50,556 bases of DNA from an uncultured Prevotella sp. (GCA_944319795.1 CALUFA010000017.1:1-50556), one strand, 5' to 3'; positions 18,363 through 27,490 are shown, numbered from the stretch's first letter. Notes: generated by a model not told the origin, from the letters alone. Numbers and translations: made by a program.

Positions 18363-21300
18363 ATGAAACCCATTACCCTAAAGGCGCTCGCACTGCTGCC
18401 CATGTTGGCCCTCGGCTTCCATGCGGAGGCGAAAATCGAAGGAAGCCTCGACCCCGACTGCGTGGTGGCGGAGTGGAGCAACTCGTCAACCTACCCGAAG
18501 GTTATCGACATCAACTTCAGCGACGAGATGTGGCCCGGTCAGACATGGCAGGGCGAGACGGGCATGGACTGCCCTGAAATGACGGCCGACGACAACGGCG
18601 GATACGTCAACACCGTAGCCGACGTGCCCTCAAACGGATCATCCGACATAACCTACCCCGTACTTTTCCACCATTGCACGTTCGCCAACAAGACTTCGTT
18701 CAACGGCTATGCCGGGGTCACTTCGGCTTTCGCACGCCAATACTACGTTGGCGAAGGAGCCACAGGAGCCGGCACTGACTATCCAAACGACTGGACGGTA
18801 CCCGGGCACACCAAGTATCTCGAAGACAACATCCGCCGCAGCGAAACCGGAACCCCCGTCTACGGCGAGGCCGGCTTCGTGCAGCTGTGCCGCAACTCGT
18901 TCTTCGAGCGCGACCCCGAGACCAACGCCCCCGTCTCCGCCCACGGTTGGGTGGAAATCGACCATCTGCCCTACGTTGACCGCGTGCAGTGGTCATGGTC
19001 GTCAACGTCGTGGGGACGCGGCATAATAGCCGAGTATAAAGTCGGCGACGGACCGTGGCAGGAACTTGTAACGATGCCTTCCGACCAGCACAAGAACGGC
19101 TATACAACCTTCAGCGACCAAGGTTACTTCATGGAAAACGTAATCGACGCCTCTGACGTTTCGCTGCGCTGGCGCGTCTACGACGGCATTTCGCCATCGC
19201 CCTACACCCAGTGCCAGACCACGCGCCTGCACAAGATACAAATCTTCGGCTCGGAGATCACCGCCGAGCAGGCGCAGTATGCCAAGGACAACCCCGTAAG
19301 CGACGTGGGCGAACTGTCTGACCTCGACGGCTTCGGCGACGGCGGAGCCGACGACGCGCCCGACGCCGACGCGCCCGTGGAAATCAAGGTTGTGGCGCAA
19401 GACGGCACGGGCGACCACACCAAGATACAAGACGCCATCGACGCCGTGAGCCCCGGCGCGCGCGGCATCATCTACATCCGCCCGGGCGAATACGCCGAGA
19501 ACATCTACGCAGGCACCAAGGGCAACAAGGACAAATACATCAGCCTCGTAGGCGAAGACCGCGCAACGACGATACTGACGTCCGACGTTTCGCGCGGCAG
19601 CGGCAACGAGCACAACTCTTACTTAGACTGCACGGCGCTCAACGTCTTCACCGACCGCTTCTACGCCGAGAACCTCACCATACGCAACACCAGCGGCAAC
19701 GTAGGCCAGGCCGAGGCCCTATACACGGCCGGCGACGCCCACCTGTTCAACAACTGCCTGCTCTCGGGCTTCCAAGACACATACAAGGCCAACGTCGGCG
19801 CGCGCGGATACTTCACCGACTGCACCATCGAGGGCGCTACCGACTTCATCTACGACAGCGGCTTAGAGTGGTTCGAGGACTGCGAGATACGCTGCCTGCC
19901 GGGCGGACAGTACATCACTGCCGCCGCCGAGGCCGGCCTGACGATGACCGACGTCATGTATCCCGAGCTTAGCGCAAGCCCGTTCTACGGCGGACTCTTC
20001 TTCAACCGGTGCAACGTTACGGCCGCCGACGGCGTGGCCGACGCCTCCTATTACCTCGGCCGCCCGTGGGGCGAGCGCTGCGGCACGATGTTCATCAACT
20101 GCACGCTCGGCAGCCACATACGCCCCGAAGGCTGGGCCGACTGGGACGGACGCGGCAGCCTTGCCTCCTACTACGAGTACAAGAGCGTAGGCACCGACGG
20201 CAAACCCGTGGATACGAGCCGCCGCGCGGCCTTCTCGCGCCAGGCTTCAGACGCCGAGGTCGATGCCTACATGACGGCCGACTTCCTGTTCAAGGCTGCG
20301 TCTGACGTGCCCTTCGACTACGAGCGCATACTGCGCGGAGCGGCCGCCCCGGCTAACTTTACAATCTCGGAGACCGGCTTCACCTGGACAAGCGACGACA
20401 TGGCCGTAGGCTACTTGGTATATAAGGACGGCAAGTTCGCCGCCTTCACGGCCGAGCCCGAATACTCGATTGAGCCCGGCGACAACTCTACATACACGGT
20501 AAAGGCCGTATCGCGCCACGGCGTTACGAGCAACGCGGCTACCGTGCGCGAAACAACGCTGGCATTCCCCACGGCCGAAGGCTTCGGCAAGTACACCACC
20601 GGCGGACGCGGCGGACAAGTGGTAACCGTAACCTCGCTCGCCGACGACAACTCGGAAGGCACGCTGCGCTGGGCATTCTCGCAGTATCCCGACGAACCGA
20701 TAACAATCGTCTTCGCCGTGAACGGCGAGATACGCCTCAACAGCCAGATGAGGGTAGGCCGCTCAGACTGGACCCTCGCCGGCCAGACAGCGCCCGGCGA
20801 CGGCATCAGCATAGTAGGAAACAAGGTGAACTTCGGCAACTCGCAGAACTTCATCGTGCGCAACGTGCGCTTCCGCTCGGGCGACGGACAGCAGGACCAA
20901 GCCTGCGGAACGGAGAACTGCGCCAACTACATATTCGACCACTGCTCGTTCGGCTGGTCGATGGAGGAGAACATGAACACGGCCGACAGCCACTTCCTGA
21001 CCGTGCAGTACAGCATCGTACACGAAGGACTTAACGACGCGGGCCACGCCAAAGGGGCGCGCGGCTACGGCTCGCAGTGGGGCGGCTCGCCGGCAACTTA
21101 CCACCACAACCTGCTCGCCGGCAACGATTCGCGCAGCCCGCGCTTCAACGGCGCGAGGGGCGAAGACTACGTCGTGTTCATGGAATACATAAACAACGTG
21201 AACTTCAACTGGGGCCGCCGCAACTCTGTTTACGGCGGAGAGAACACCGCCGAGATAATAGAATACAACGGCCTTAACTCCGCCCACGAGTGCAACTTCA

Positions 21301-22211
21301 TGAACAACTACTACAAACCGGGGCCCGAGTCGCCCTCAAACTCTTACTTCTTCCAGTCGAGCTACGCACGCTCGGGCGCCAAGTCGTGGGGCCCGGCCAA
21401 GTGGTACGCCGCAGGCAACGTAATGGAAGGACGCGACGAGGCCACCGCCGACAACTGGACGGCCATCAACGCCGAGCGTTACAGCCTTGACGAAATACGC
21501 GTAGACGAGCGCATCGTGACCGAAACGCCGTACTACAAGTACAGCGCCGCAATGGGCAACATCGGCGAATACGACCCATTGGAGTACATGCTCACCGACG
21601 TGCAGACGGCTGAAGAGGCTTACGCAACGGTGCTGGCCGAGGCCGGAACGGTAAACCGCGACGCCATAGAGCAGCGCATCATCAACGACGTCACCACCGG
21701 AGAGCCTAAGTACAAGGGCTCGAAGACGGGCAAGCGAGGCATCATCGACTCGGTAAACGACGCCGAGGGACTCAGCCTTGAGCACACGCCCGTGGCCGCT
21801 CCGGCCGACACCGACGGCGACGGCATGCCCGACGAATGGGAACGCAAGCACGGACTTGACCCGGCCGACGCCGCCGACCGCAACATGGTGAACGGCGCAG
21901 GATACACCGCACTCGAGGTTTACCTCAACTCGCTGATGGGCGAAGAGCTTGACGACGACTTCACTTCGGGCATCACGGCCGCCGTGACCGCAAGGCCGGA
22001 GATAAGCTACGACGCGGCCACCGCCACGCTCAACGTAAGCGAAAACGCCATCGGCTGCACCTTAGCGGTATATACAACCGACGGCAAACTGCTCTCTACA
22101 AGGACCGTCCGCTCTACTGGCACGCGCCTCGGCGGCATGCCCAAGGGCGTCATCCTGCTCCGCGTAAGCGGCAACGGGCTGTGCCCGAGGATACTGAAGG
22201 TGAAGAACTGA
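18363..22211 (+). CDS. Bifunctional pectinesterase (CE8)-pectate lyase (PL1) fusion, exported
   Basis: 1282 aa. Signal peptide (1-23); an unassigned N-terminal domain (about 30-300); CE8 pectin methylesterase (about 342-660) with catalytic-type residues Gln471/Asp472 in GFQDTY, Asp494 in ATDFIYDSG and Arg567 in YYLGRPWG; an FN3-like linker (about 662-732); a PL1-type pectate lyase (about 735-1140; starts AEGFGKYTTGGRGGQVV, contains NFIVRNVRFRSGDG and ENCANYIFDHCSFGWS); a Ca-binding-like DTDGDGMPDEWERKHGLDP segment (1149-1167); and a T9SS-type tail (about 1210-1282). It should remove methyl esters from homogalacturonan and cleave the product by beta-elimination at the cell surface. Both activities are predicted intact. 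It ends in a strong terminator at 22233. Confidence 0.94.
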   Translation: MKPITLKALALLPMLALGFHAEAKIEGSLDPDCVVAEWSNSSTYPKVIDINFSDEMWPGQTWQGETGMDCPEMTADDNGGYVNTVADVPSNGSSDITYPVLFHHCTFANKTSFNGYAGVTSAFARQYYVGEGATGAGTDYPNDWTVPGHTKYLEDNIRRSETGTPVYGEAGFVQLCRNSFFERDPETNAPVSAHGWVEIDHLPYVDRVQWSWSSTSWGRGIIAEYKVGDGPWQELVTMPSDQHKNGYTTFSDQGYFMENVIDASDVSLRWRVYDGISPSPYTQCQTTRLHKIQIFGSEITAEQAQYAKDNPVSDVGELSDLDGFGDGGADDAPDADAPVEIKVVAQDGTGDHTKIQDAIDAVSPGARGIIYIRPGEYAENIYAGTKGNKDKYISLVGEDRATTILTSDVSRGSGNEHNSYLDCTALNVFTDRFYAENLTIRNTSGNVGQAEALYTAGDAHLFNNCLLSGFQDTYKANVGARGYFTDCTIEGATDFIYDSGLEWFEDCEIRCLPGGQYITAAAEAGLTMTDVMYPELSASPFYGGLFFNRCNVTAADGVADASYYLGRPWGERCGTMFINCTLGSHIRPEGWADWDGRGSLASYYEYKSVGTDGKPVDTSRRAAFSRQASDAEVDAYMTADFLFKAASDVPFDYERILRGAAAPANFTISETGFTWTSDDMAVGYLVYKDGKFAAFTAEPEYSIEPGDNSTYTVKAVSRHGVTSNAATVRETTLAFPTAEGFGKYTTGGRGGQVVTVTSLADDNSEGTLRWAFSQYPDEPITIVFAVNGEIRLNSQMRVGRSDWTLAGQTAPGDGISIVGNKVNFGNSQNFIVRNVRFRSGDGQQDQACGTENCANYIFDHCSFGWSMEENMNTADSHFLTVQYSIVHEGLNDAGHAKGARGYGSQWGGSPATYHHNLLAGNDSRSPRFNGARGEDYVVFMEYINNVNFNWGRRNSVYGGENTAEIIEYNGLNSAHECNFMNNYYKPGPESPSNSYFFQSSYARSGAKSWGPAKWYAAGNVMEGRDEATADNWTAINAERYSLDEIRVDERIVTETPYYKYSAAMGNIGEYDPLEYMLTDVQTAEEAYATVLAEAGTVNRDAIEQRIINDVTTGEPKYKGSKTGKRGIIDSVNDAEGLSLEHTPVAAPADTDGDGMPDEWERKHGLDPADAADRNMVNGAGYTALEVYLNSLMGEELDDDFTSGITAAVTARPEISYDAATATLNVSENAIGCTLAVYTTDGKLLSTRTVRSTGTRLGGMPKGVILLRVSGNGLCPRILKVKN

Positions 22212-22232
22212 CCGTAAACAACAGGTAAAAGA

Positions 22233-22275
22233 AAAGGCTTGGGAGCGCGTAAAGCGCATTCCCAAGCCTTTTTTT
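22233..22275 (+). terminator. Intrinsic terminator of the pectinase gene
   Basis: Stem GGCTTGGGA with TCCCAAGCC (plus an inner GCGC pair), then a run of seven T. Element B begins right after the T-run. Confidence 0.9.
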
Positions 22276-22511
22276 AACGTCAGTTCAGTATATGAAAAGG
22301 AATCCATTCAAAACCGTAAGAAGTCTGTGGCATTCCGTCATTCCGGGCCGGGACCCGGAATCCAGGAAACATCCTTTTGAGAATAAAGCGTTTTTTATAC
22401 TGGATTCCGGGTCCCGGCCTGGAATGACTGTATGCCACAGACTTCTTGAAATTTAGGATTGTGCCATTTGTTTTTAGAATGATTACATTCTTCTTATGCC
22501 GAACTGGCGTT
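22276..22511. mobile_element. REP/MITE element B
   Basis: 236 bp: left outer repeat (AACGTCAGTTCAGTATA), 48-bp core arms at 22318-22365 and 22400-22447 (near-perfect inverted repeats), and right outer repeat TTATGCCGAACTGGCGTT (22494-22511). Outer arms are more diverged than in elements D and E, and no clear target duplication remains. It sits against the pectinase terminator. Confidence 0.8.
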
Positions 22512-22544
22512 TTTCAGTTTTCCCGTTTGCCAGTGTTCCGGCTT

Positions 22545-22928
22545 TCATTCGTAAAGGTGGAACATGCGTTCCATCATCCTCCACTTCTCGCCAGACGACG
22601 CGCCGGCGGCGCAGTCTTGGAAGGAGGCCACGTAGTCTTCCCATTCCTGCTGGCGCGGCAGCGTCGCGAGGCGCGCCATTGCCGTGTCCCAGTCGAAGTC
22701 GAGGGGCGCGTCGACAATCATGAAAAGCGTGTTGTCGAGGATGTAAATCTCCATTTCGAGTATGCCGACAGACTTTATCCCCTGCTTAATCTCGTCCCAG
22801 AAGTGCTCACGGTCGTGAGCCTCACGATACTTGCGGATAAGCTCCGCGTCGTCTTTCAACCTCAATGTCTGGCAGTACCGCTTAACGGGCACGCCGAAGT
22901 CTTTTGTCTTGTAACCGTTTGTTGCCAT
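22545..22928 (-). CDS. rhaM: L-rhamnose mutarotase
   Basis: 127 aa from the ATG at 22928; upstream in-frame ATGs would translate the 22-bp repeat cluster and are rejected. Family features: KRYCQTLRLKDDAELIRKYREAH, GILEMEIYILDNTLFMIV, and the C-terminal EKWRMMERMFHL. The enzyme interconverts alpha and beta anomers of L-rhamnose to feed isomerase; close relatives act on L-fucose, so sugar specificity is not certain. It is convergent with the pectinase gene; rhamnose is a building block of rhamnogalacturonan, so a link to the pectin locus is plausible. No other rhamnose genes are in the window. Confidence 0.9.
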   Translation of the reverse strand: MATNGYKTKDFGVPVKRYCQTLRLKDDAELIRKYREAHDREHFWDEIKQGIKSVGILEMEIYILDNTLFMIVDAPLDFDWDTAMARLATLPRQQEWEDYVASFQDCAAGASSGEKWRMMERMFHLYE

Positions 22929-23048
22929 AAGTTTAAAAATGATTTTATCCGTTTGCTGAATTATCAGAGCCGCCCCGTTGCCGGCATGCTTACGGTTTGT
23001 TGTTTTCCGAAGGCTTTTGCTTACGGTTTCAGTATGCTTCCGGCAGGT

Positions 23049-23145
23049 TTGCAAAAGGCAGCCTTTTATGACGCAAAACGCTGCCTTTTGCAAGGCGAAA
23101 GGCCGTCGGTTGCAGGCTGGAAGGCCGTCGTTTGAAACTGTAACC
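23049..23145. repeat. 22-bp tandem palindromic repeat cluster 4
   Basis: Four 22-bp units at 23049, 23071, 23093 and 23115, then GTAACC. Units 1 and 2 pair over 16 of 17 positions. The last two units are more diverged. It lies between tcdA (3' side) and rhaM (5' side). Confidence 0.8.
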
Positions 23146-23186
23146 ATAGCCGTTCCGCCCAAAGTTACTACGCCGACGGGGTGATG

Positions 23187-23909
23187 TTAAGGTTCAGTTA
23201 TGTCATGTCTTACTACGTCTTCTATCACGAGTCCGGCCAAAGTAAAGCCGAACACGGCCGTAATGTGCACCATCGAGCCGTTTGCGCGCGGCTCGCCGGG
23301 CGTGCCGGCGTTGTCAAGCAGTTCGTCGCTGAACACGCACTTGAACCGTCTCGACGGCATAAGTCCCGACCGCTTGAAGCCCTGGCGCAGCGAGCGGGCG
23401 AGCGGACAGCCGTAAACTTTCCAAAACTCGGCCACCTTCACGCGCGCAGGGTCGAGCTTGCGGGCCGCTCCCATCGACGAGAACAGCCTCACGCCGGCGT
23501 CGCACGCCGTGCGGATGAGCAGCATCTTGTCTTGCAGACTGTCGATCGCGTCGATTACGTAATCATACCCCCCGATGCCGAAACCGGCCGCCGTGGCGGC
23601 GTTGAAAGCCTCGTGGCGCGCGTCGATTTCGGCCCCGGGGCTTATCGTCAAGAGATGTTCCTTTAGCGCGTCGACCTTCACTTGGCCTATGGTTTCGGCC
23701 GTAGCCATGAGCTGGCGGTTTACGTTCGAGGGGCATACAAGGTCGGGGTCGATTATGGTTATGCGCCTTACGCCCGAGCGTACAAGGCCCTCGACGCACC
23801 AGCTGCCAACGCCGCCCACGCCGAACACTATCACTTTAATTTCACTAAGCCGCCCGGCGGCTTCGTCGCCGACGAGCAACCGTGTGCGTGATTGGTAATC
23901 CAACAACAT
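23187..23909 (-). CDS. tcdA: tRNA threonylcarbamoyladenosine dehydratase (ThiF/E1-like)
   Basis: 240 aa. Rossmann ATP-binding start VFGVGGVGSWCVEGLVRSGV (about 29-48), E1-family Arg and Asp positions in DPDLVCPSNVNRQLMA, and the TcdA-type segment YDYVIDAIDSLQDKMLL. The C-terminal half has GSMVHITAVFGFTLAGLVI. TcdA uses ATP to cyclise t6A37 of tRNA to ct6A. It is the last gene of a minus-strand run with dusB, dprA and a thioesterase, separated from dusB by an inverted pair of heptamer arrays, so cotranscription is uncertain. Confidence 0.92.
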   Translation of the reverse strand: MLLDYQSRTRLLVGDEAAGRLSEIKVIVFGVGGVGSWCVEGLVRSGVRRITIIDPDLVCPSNVNRQLMATAETIGQVKVDALKEHLLTISPGAEIDARHEAFNAATAAGFGIGGYDYVIDAIDSLQDKMLLIRTACDAGVRLFSSMGAARKLDPARVKVAEFWKVYGCPLARSLRQGFKRSGLMPSRRFKCVFSDELLDNAGTPGEPRANGSMVHITAVFGFTLAGLVIEDVVRHDITEP

Positions 23910-23910
23910 G

Positions 23911-24084
23911 TGTTAATTAAGAGTTAAGAGTCGAGAGAATTAAGAGTTAAGAATTAAGAATTAAGAAAATATGCTTTATTTGAATTAAGAATTAAGAGTT
24001 AAGAATTAAGAAAATATGCTCTGACGCTTAGCAACAAAGGTATTTTTCTTAATTCTTAACTCTTAATTCTTAACTCAATAATGC
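23911..24084. repeat. AGTTAAG/AATTAAG heptamer arrays, inverted pair
   Basis: Tandem heptamers (ATTAAGA, GTTAAGA) at 23911-24017 and the reverse-complement array at 24046-24078. The inner array could form an A/T stem of about 28 bp. The array reaches into the dusB stop region. Confidence 0.75.
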
Positions 24085-25050
24085 CCTGCATTCCTCTAAG
24101 ATTCCCATAAGTTCGCTTACCGTCTCGGCGCGAAGCATGGCTATGCGCGTCTGCCGGAAGTTGGGAATGCCCTTGAATATGGGCGTTGCGGCAAGGTGGC
24201 GGCGCGTGTGCAGTATGCCGCGGTACTCGTCGATGCGCTCCACGTTGATGCGCAATTGCTCTTCGAGGATGTCGAGCTTGCGGTTGAAGTCGAGCGAAGG
24301 GTCGGCCGGCCGGCCGTCGAGCCAGTCGCGCATCTCCTTGAATATCCACGGCCTTCCGAACGTGGCGCGGCCTATCATCACCGCGTCCACGCCGTAGCGC
24401 TCGAACGCCAGCCGCGCCTCTTCAGGCGAAGTTATGTCGCCGTTGCCTATTATCGGTATGCGTATGCGCGGGTTTTGCTTTACGCGGCCTATCAGGGTCC
24501 AGTCGGCCTCGCCCGTGTACATCTGCGCCCGGGTGCGCCCGTGTATGGTAAGGGCCTGTATGCCGCAGTCCTGCAGCTGCTCGGCAAGGTCTTCTATTAT
24601 AAGGTTCTGGCTGTCCCAACCCAAGCGCGTCTTCACCGTTACTGGCACTTTCACGGCGTCGACCACGGCCCGCGTTATCTTCAGCATCAGCGGAATGTCG
24701 CGCAGCATGCCGGCCCCGGCGCCCTTGCCGGCCACCTTCTTGACGGGGCAGCCGAAGTTAAGGTCGATCAGGTCGGGCCCGGCTTGCTCAACTATCCTTG
24801 CCGCCTCGGCCATCGACTCAGCGTCGCGGCCGTATATCTGTATACCCACGGGGCGCTCGTCGTCGCTTATCGCGAGCTTGCTTACGGTGCTCTTGACCGA
24901 GCGTACAAGCGCCTCGGCGCTGACGAACTCGGTGTAGACCATCGCCGCCCCGTAGCGTTTGCACAGCCGGCGGAAACCTATGTCGGTCACGTCTTCCATC
25001 GGGGCGAGGAAGAGCGGGCGCCCGCCGAATTGTATGTTGCCAATGTTCAT
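24070..25050 (-). CDS. dusB: tRNA-dihydrouridine synthase (Dus family)
   Basis: 326 aa TIM-barrel flavoenzyme. N-terminal FLAPMEDVTDIGFRRL, the active-site loop DLNFGCPVKKVAGKGAGAGM (catalytic Cys about 100), the HGRTRAQMYTG motif and GNGDITSPEEARLAFERYGVDAVMIGRATFGRPW for FMN binding. Dus enzymes reduce uridine to dihydrouridine in tRNA with NADPH. Only 7 nt separate its start from the dprA stop, so the two are very probably cotranscribed. The DusB subfamily name is by overall similarity. Confidence 0.95.
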   Translation of the reverse strand: MNIGNIQFGGRPLFLAPMEDVTDIGFRRLCKRYGAAMVYTEFVSAEALVRSVKSTVSKLAISDDERPVGIQIYGRDAESMAEAARIVEQAGPDLIDLNFGCPVKKVAGKGAGAGMLRDIPLMLKITRAVVDAVKVPVTVKTRLGWDSQNLIIEDLAEQLQDCGIQALTIHGRTRAQMYTGEADWTLIGRVKQNPRIRIPIIGNGDITSPEEARLAFERYGVDAVMIGRATFGRPWIFKEMRDWLDGRPADPSLDFNRKLDILEEQLRINVERIDEYRGILHTRRHLAATPIFKGIPNFRQTRIAMLRAETVSELMGILEECRALLS

Positions 25051-25057
25051 GTCTTTT

Positions 25058-26194
25058 TCAGTTTTTAATCAGATGGTAAACTCCGCCCGCCGTCAGCTTA
25101 ACCACGCCCTTCATCTCGAGCGAGAACATTACTGCCGAGAGCGCGCCTACGGGTATCGCCGTGCGCGCGGCGAGCGTGTTGATTTGCAGGTCGTTGTCTT
25201 TTCCGAGCATGTCGGCCACGGCCTGCTCGTCTTCCGTCAGTTCGGGGAAGAGCGTGCGCTCTATTCCCTTCCGCCGGGCCTCGGCCATGCGCGCGTCGTC
25301 GGCCCAGCCCATGGCTCGCACGAGGTCGTAGGCCGAGGTTACGAGGGCTGCCTTGTTGTCGCGTATCAGGTTGTTGCAGCCCTCCGAGTATTCGTCGCCC
25401 ATGCGCCCGGGGAAGGCGAACACGTCGCGGCCGTAGCCTTGGGCGAGGCGTGCGGTGACGAGTGCGCCGCCGTGGTGGGCGCTCTCCACTACGACCGTTG
25501 CGTCGGCCACGCCGGCCACTATGCGGTTGCGTCTCAGGAAGTTCAGCTTGTCGGCGTTGGTGTGGGTGAAGTATTCGGTCATCAGTCCGCCGTGCCGTGT
25601 CATCTCGTCGGCCGTGTCGCGGTGGCGCGGCGGATAGAGGTTGTCGAGCCCGTGGGCGAGTACGGCCACGGTGTCGAGCCCCGAGGCCAGAGCCTCGCGG
25701 TGGGCGCAGATGTCTATGCCGTAAGCCAGTCCGCTAACGACGAGCGCGTCGGGGCACAGCTCACTGAGCCGCCTGACGAACGAGCGCGCGCAATCCTGGC
25801 CGTAGGCCGTGCAGCGGCGAGTGCCCACCATGCTTACTACGCGGCGGCCGTTGAGGTCGGCCGTGCCGCGGAAGAAGAGCGCCAGCGGCGCGTCGGCGCA
25901 GTCGGCAAGCCTCTGCGGATAGCCGTCGGCGCCGAGGGGCAGTATCCTTACGCCCGTGCGCGCTGCGTACTCAATCTCGGCCTCGGCCTTGCGGCGCGCC
26001 CCGTCTACGTCGGCAAGGGCTGCGGCAACATTCCGCCTAAGGCCGTGAAGCATGTCGCCTATGTTGCGGCGGTTGTCAATCACGGCCGTGGCGCTGCCCG
26101 CCTTGCGGTAGAGCTGCACGGCGGCTTCGGGGCTGAAGTGCAGCGCCGCGGCCAGCGTCAGTAGGTTGACGACTTCCTGTTCCATGCTTTTCAA
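25058..26194 (-). CDS. dprA: DNA-processing protein DprA
   Basis: 378 aa. An N-terminal helical SAM-like region (about 1-75), the Rossmann-fold core (about 90-300: VSMVGTRRCTAYG, VSGLAYGIDICAHREAL, TVAVLAHGLDNLYPPRH, FLRRNRIVAGVADATVVVE, FPGRMGDEYSEGCNNLI), and a C-terminal winged-helix-like domain (about 310-378). DprA loads RecA onto incoming single-stranded DNA in transformation. It lies in a run with dusB downstream and a thioesterase upstream. Confidence 0.96.
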   Translation of the reverse strand: MKSMEQEVVNLLTLAAALHFSPEAAVQLYRKAGSATAVIDNRRNIGDMLHGLRRNVAAALADVDGARRKAEAEIEYAARTGVRILPLGADGYPQRLADCADAPLALFFRGTADLNGRRVVSMVGTRRCTAYGQDCARSFVRRLSELCPDALVVSGLAYGIDICAHREALASGLDTVAVLAHGLDNLYPPRHRDTADEMTRHGGLMTEYFTHTNADKLNFLRRNRIVAGVADATVVVESAHHGGALVTARLAQGYGRDVFAFPGRMGDEYSEGCNNLIRDNKAALVTSAYDLVRAMGWADDARMAEARRKGIERTLFPELTEDEQAVADMLGKDNDLQINTLAARTAIPVGALSAVMFSLEMKGVVKLTAGGVYHLIKN

Positions 26195-26300
26195 TTAAGT
26201 GAAAAATGAAAAATGAAGAATGAAAAACCATTCCCGTTCCGACGGTTGTCCGTCACTCGAATGACTGTAACCGACTGCATCGCCGTTTAATTTTTACATT

Positions 26301-26705
26301 TTACTTTTTAACCGCAAAGCCGAAGGCTTCGTCGTACTCACGGCTGTGGGCCAGCTTGCCGTCGACGAGGCACACAAGGTCGATCACTCCCTTGAAGCAG
26401 AGCTTGTTGTCCGACGCGCGGTAGATGTCTTGGTAGAACACGTAGCGCAGCCCTTCCTTCTTAAGGTTGATGCACGATATGAACTCGTCGTCGCACCTCA
26501 GCGGCGTCTTAAACTGCAGGTTCATCCTCGCCACCACGGCGTCGGTGCCGCGGCGGTGCATCTCGGCGAAGCTCAGTCCGCGCTGTTGCAGGAACAGGTG
26601 GCGCGTATGCTCGGCGTAATGCAGGTAGTTTGCGTTGTTGACGATGCCCTCGATGTCGCACTCGTAGTCGCGCACCATCATCCGTGTCTTGAAAATATAA
26701 TCCAT
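26301..26705 (-). CDS. Acyl-CoA thioesterase, hot-dog fold (4HBT)
   Basis: 134 aa, single hot-dog domain. The family motif around the catalytic Asp is visible: RDYECDIEGIVNNANYLHYAEHTR at about 12-35. It should hydrolyse an acyl-CoA thioester; the substrate cannot be read from sequence. It heads the minus-strand run thioesterase-dprA-dusB, 106 nt before dprA. A -7 box TACCTTTG (26761-26768) and a very GC-rich hairpin at the mRNA 5' end precede it. Confidence 0.88.
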   Translation of the reverse strand: MDYIFKTRMMVRDYECDIEGIVNNANYLHYAEHTRHLFLQQRGLSFAEMHRRGTDAVVARMNLQFKTPLRCDDEFISCINLKKEGLRYVFYQDIYRASDNKLCFKGVIDLVCLVDGKLAHSREYDEAFGFAVKK

Positions 26706-26726
26706 GCCTTATGTCTTTTCGTTGTT

Positions 26727-26768
26727 CCGCGCGCGGCGGCCTACCGCCCGCGCGCCGGTGCAAAGGTA
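26727..26768 (-). promoter_or_regulatory. Promoter and GC-rich 5' leader hairpin of the thioesterase gene
   Basis: On the minus strand -7 box TACCTTTG (26761-26768) without a clear -33, then a hairpin (26727-26758) whose arms are CCGGCGCGCGGGCGG and its near-complement with a CCTA/TAGG loop. It would form the very 5' end of the mRNA. Confidence 0.5.
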
Positions 26769-26856
26769 ACGCTTTTACGGCGTATCCGGCAGCATCGGGG
26801 CGAAAAACATGCGTTTTTCGCAAACAGCCCACGCTCACGCCCGTATCCGGGCGCTT

Positions 26857-26970
26857 TCCAAAAGGTGGCCTTTTACGGCCTGATATGCCGTCTTTCGCAG
26901 CCCAATATGCCGTCTTTTGCAAGCCGAAAGGCGGCATATTGGCAGCGCCTTGATTACCAAGCAGTTAGCC
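26857..26970. repeat. 22-bp tandem palindromic repeat cluster 5
   Basis: Four 22-bp units at 26857, 26879, 26901 and 26923, then head region with TGATTACCAAGCAGTTAGCC. Here two units replace AAAAGGC by ATATGCC and the last unit carries the matching GGCATAT on its other side: a paired change that keeps the hairpin. Confidence 0.85.
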
Positions 26971-27155
26971 GGGGCAAAAAAACCAAGAGGGTAAAACGCC
27001 GCCGGCCTATATGGCTGATGGGCCTGACCCCCTGGTAAGCGCCCTCGACCCATCGCCCTAACCAGCCGCATCTATAACATGCATCGCCACTATTTTACGC
27101 AAGCCCGACATAAAGGCACATCCGATAAAAGTATCGTTGTCGTATTGAATTTAAT

Positions 27156-27329
27156 GAGTCTGTTGCATTTTGTCATTCCGGGCCGAGACCCGGAATCCAG
27201 TATATGCAGCCAATTTATTCGCAAAAGGGTGTTTACTGGATTCCGGGTCTCGGTCCGGAACGACAAAATGCGACAGACTTCTTACACTTTAGAATAAATT
27301 CATTCTCTTTTTCCAGTACCGAACTAACC
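27156..27329. repeat. REP/MITE element C (left outer arm missing)
   Basis: Core arms at 27156-27200 and 27236-27283; right outer repeat AGTACCGAACTAACC at 27315-27329, degenerate. No left outer repeat is found. The inner CCGAGA/TCTCGG pairing differs from element B/E (CCGGGA/TCCCGG) but is kept complementary. Confidence 0.75.
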
Positions 27330-27368
27330 TTATTTAATATTAATAAAATTCGTTTCTCCCGTTTTTAT

Positions 27369-27399
27369 TTTGCATTTCGCCCGACTTACATTATCTTTG
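27369..27399 (+). promoter_or_regulatory. Promoter of dapB-lepB (first of two tandem -7 boxes)
   Basis: TTTG (27369-27372), 19 bp, TATCTTTG (27392-27399). A second identical -7 box TATCTTTG lies at 27458-27465, inside a repeated CTTRCATTATCTTTGCA, but has no matching -33. Confidence 0.65.
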
Positions 27400-27490
27400 C
27401 AGAAGATAATCTGCGCTCGGGAATTTGCGGACAAGTCTGCCTTCCCCCCGCTTGCATTATCTTTGCAAACAATTATAATTATAATTAAAG

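Noticed and set aside
22269-22518. 9-bp target-site duplication for element B
   Set aside because: The flanks are TTTTTTTAA and TTTTTCAGT; the shared T-run comes from the terminator, so the evidence is not adequate.
22929-23162. N-terminal extension of rhaM into the repeat cluster
   Set aside because: The extension encodes translated 22-bp repeats with many Cys/Lys and no family similarity; the mutarotase fold starts after the ATG at 22928.
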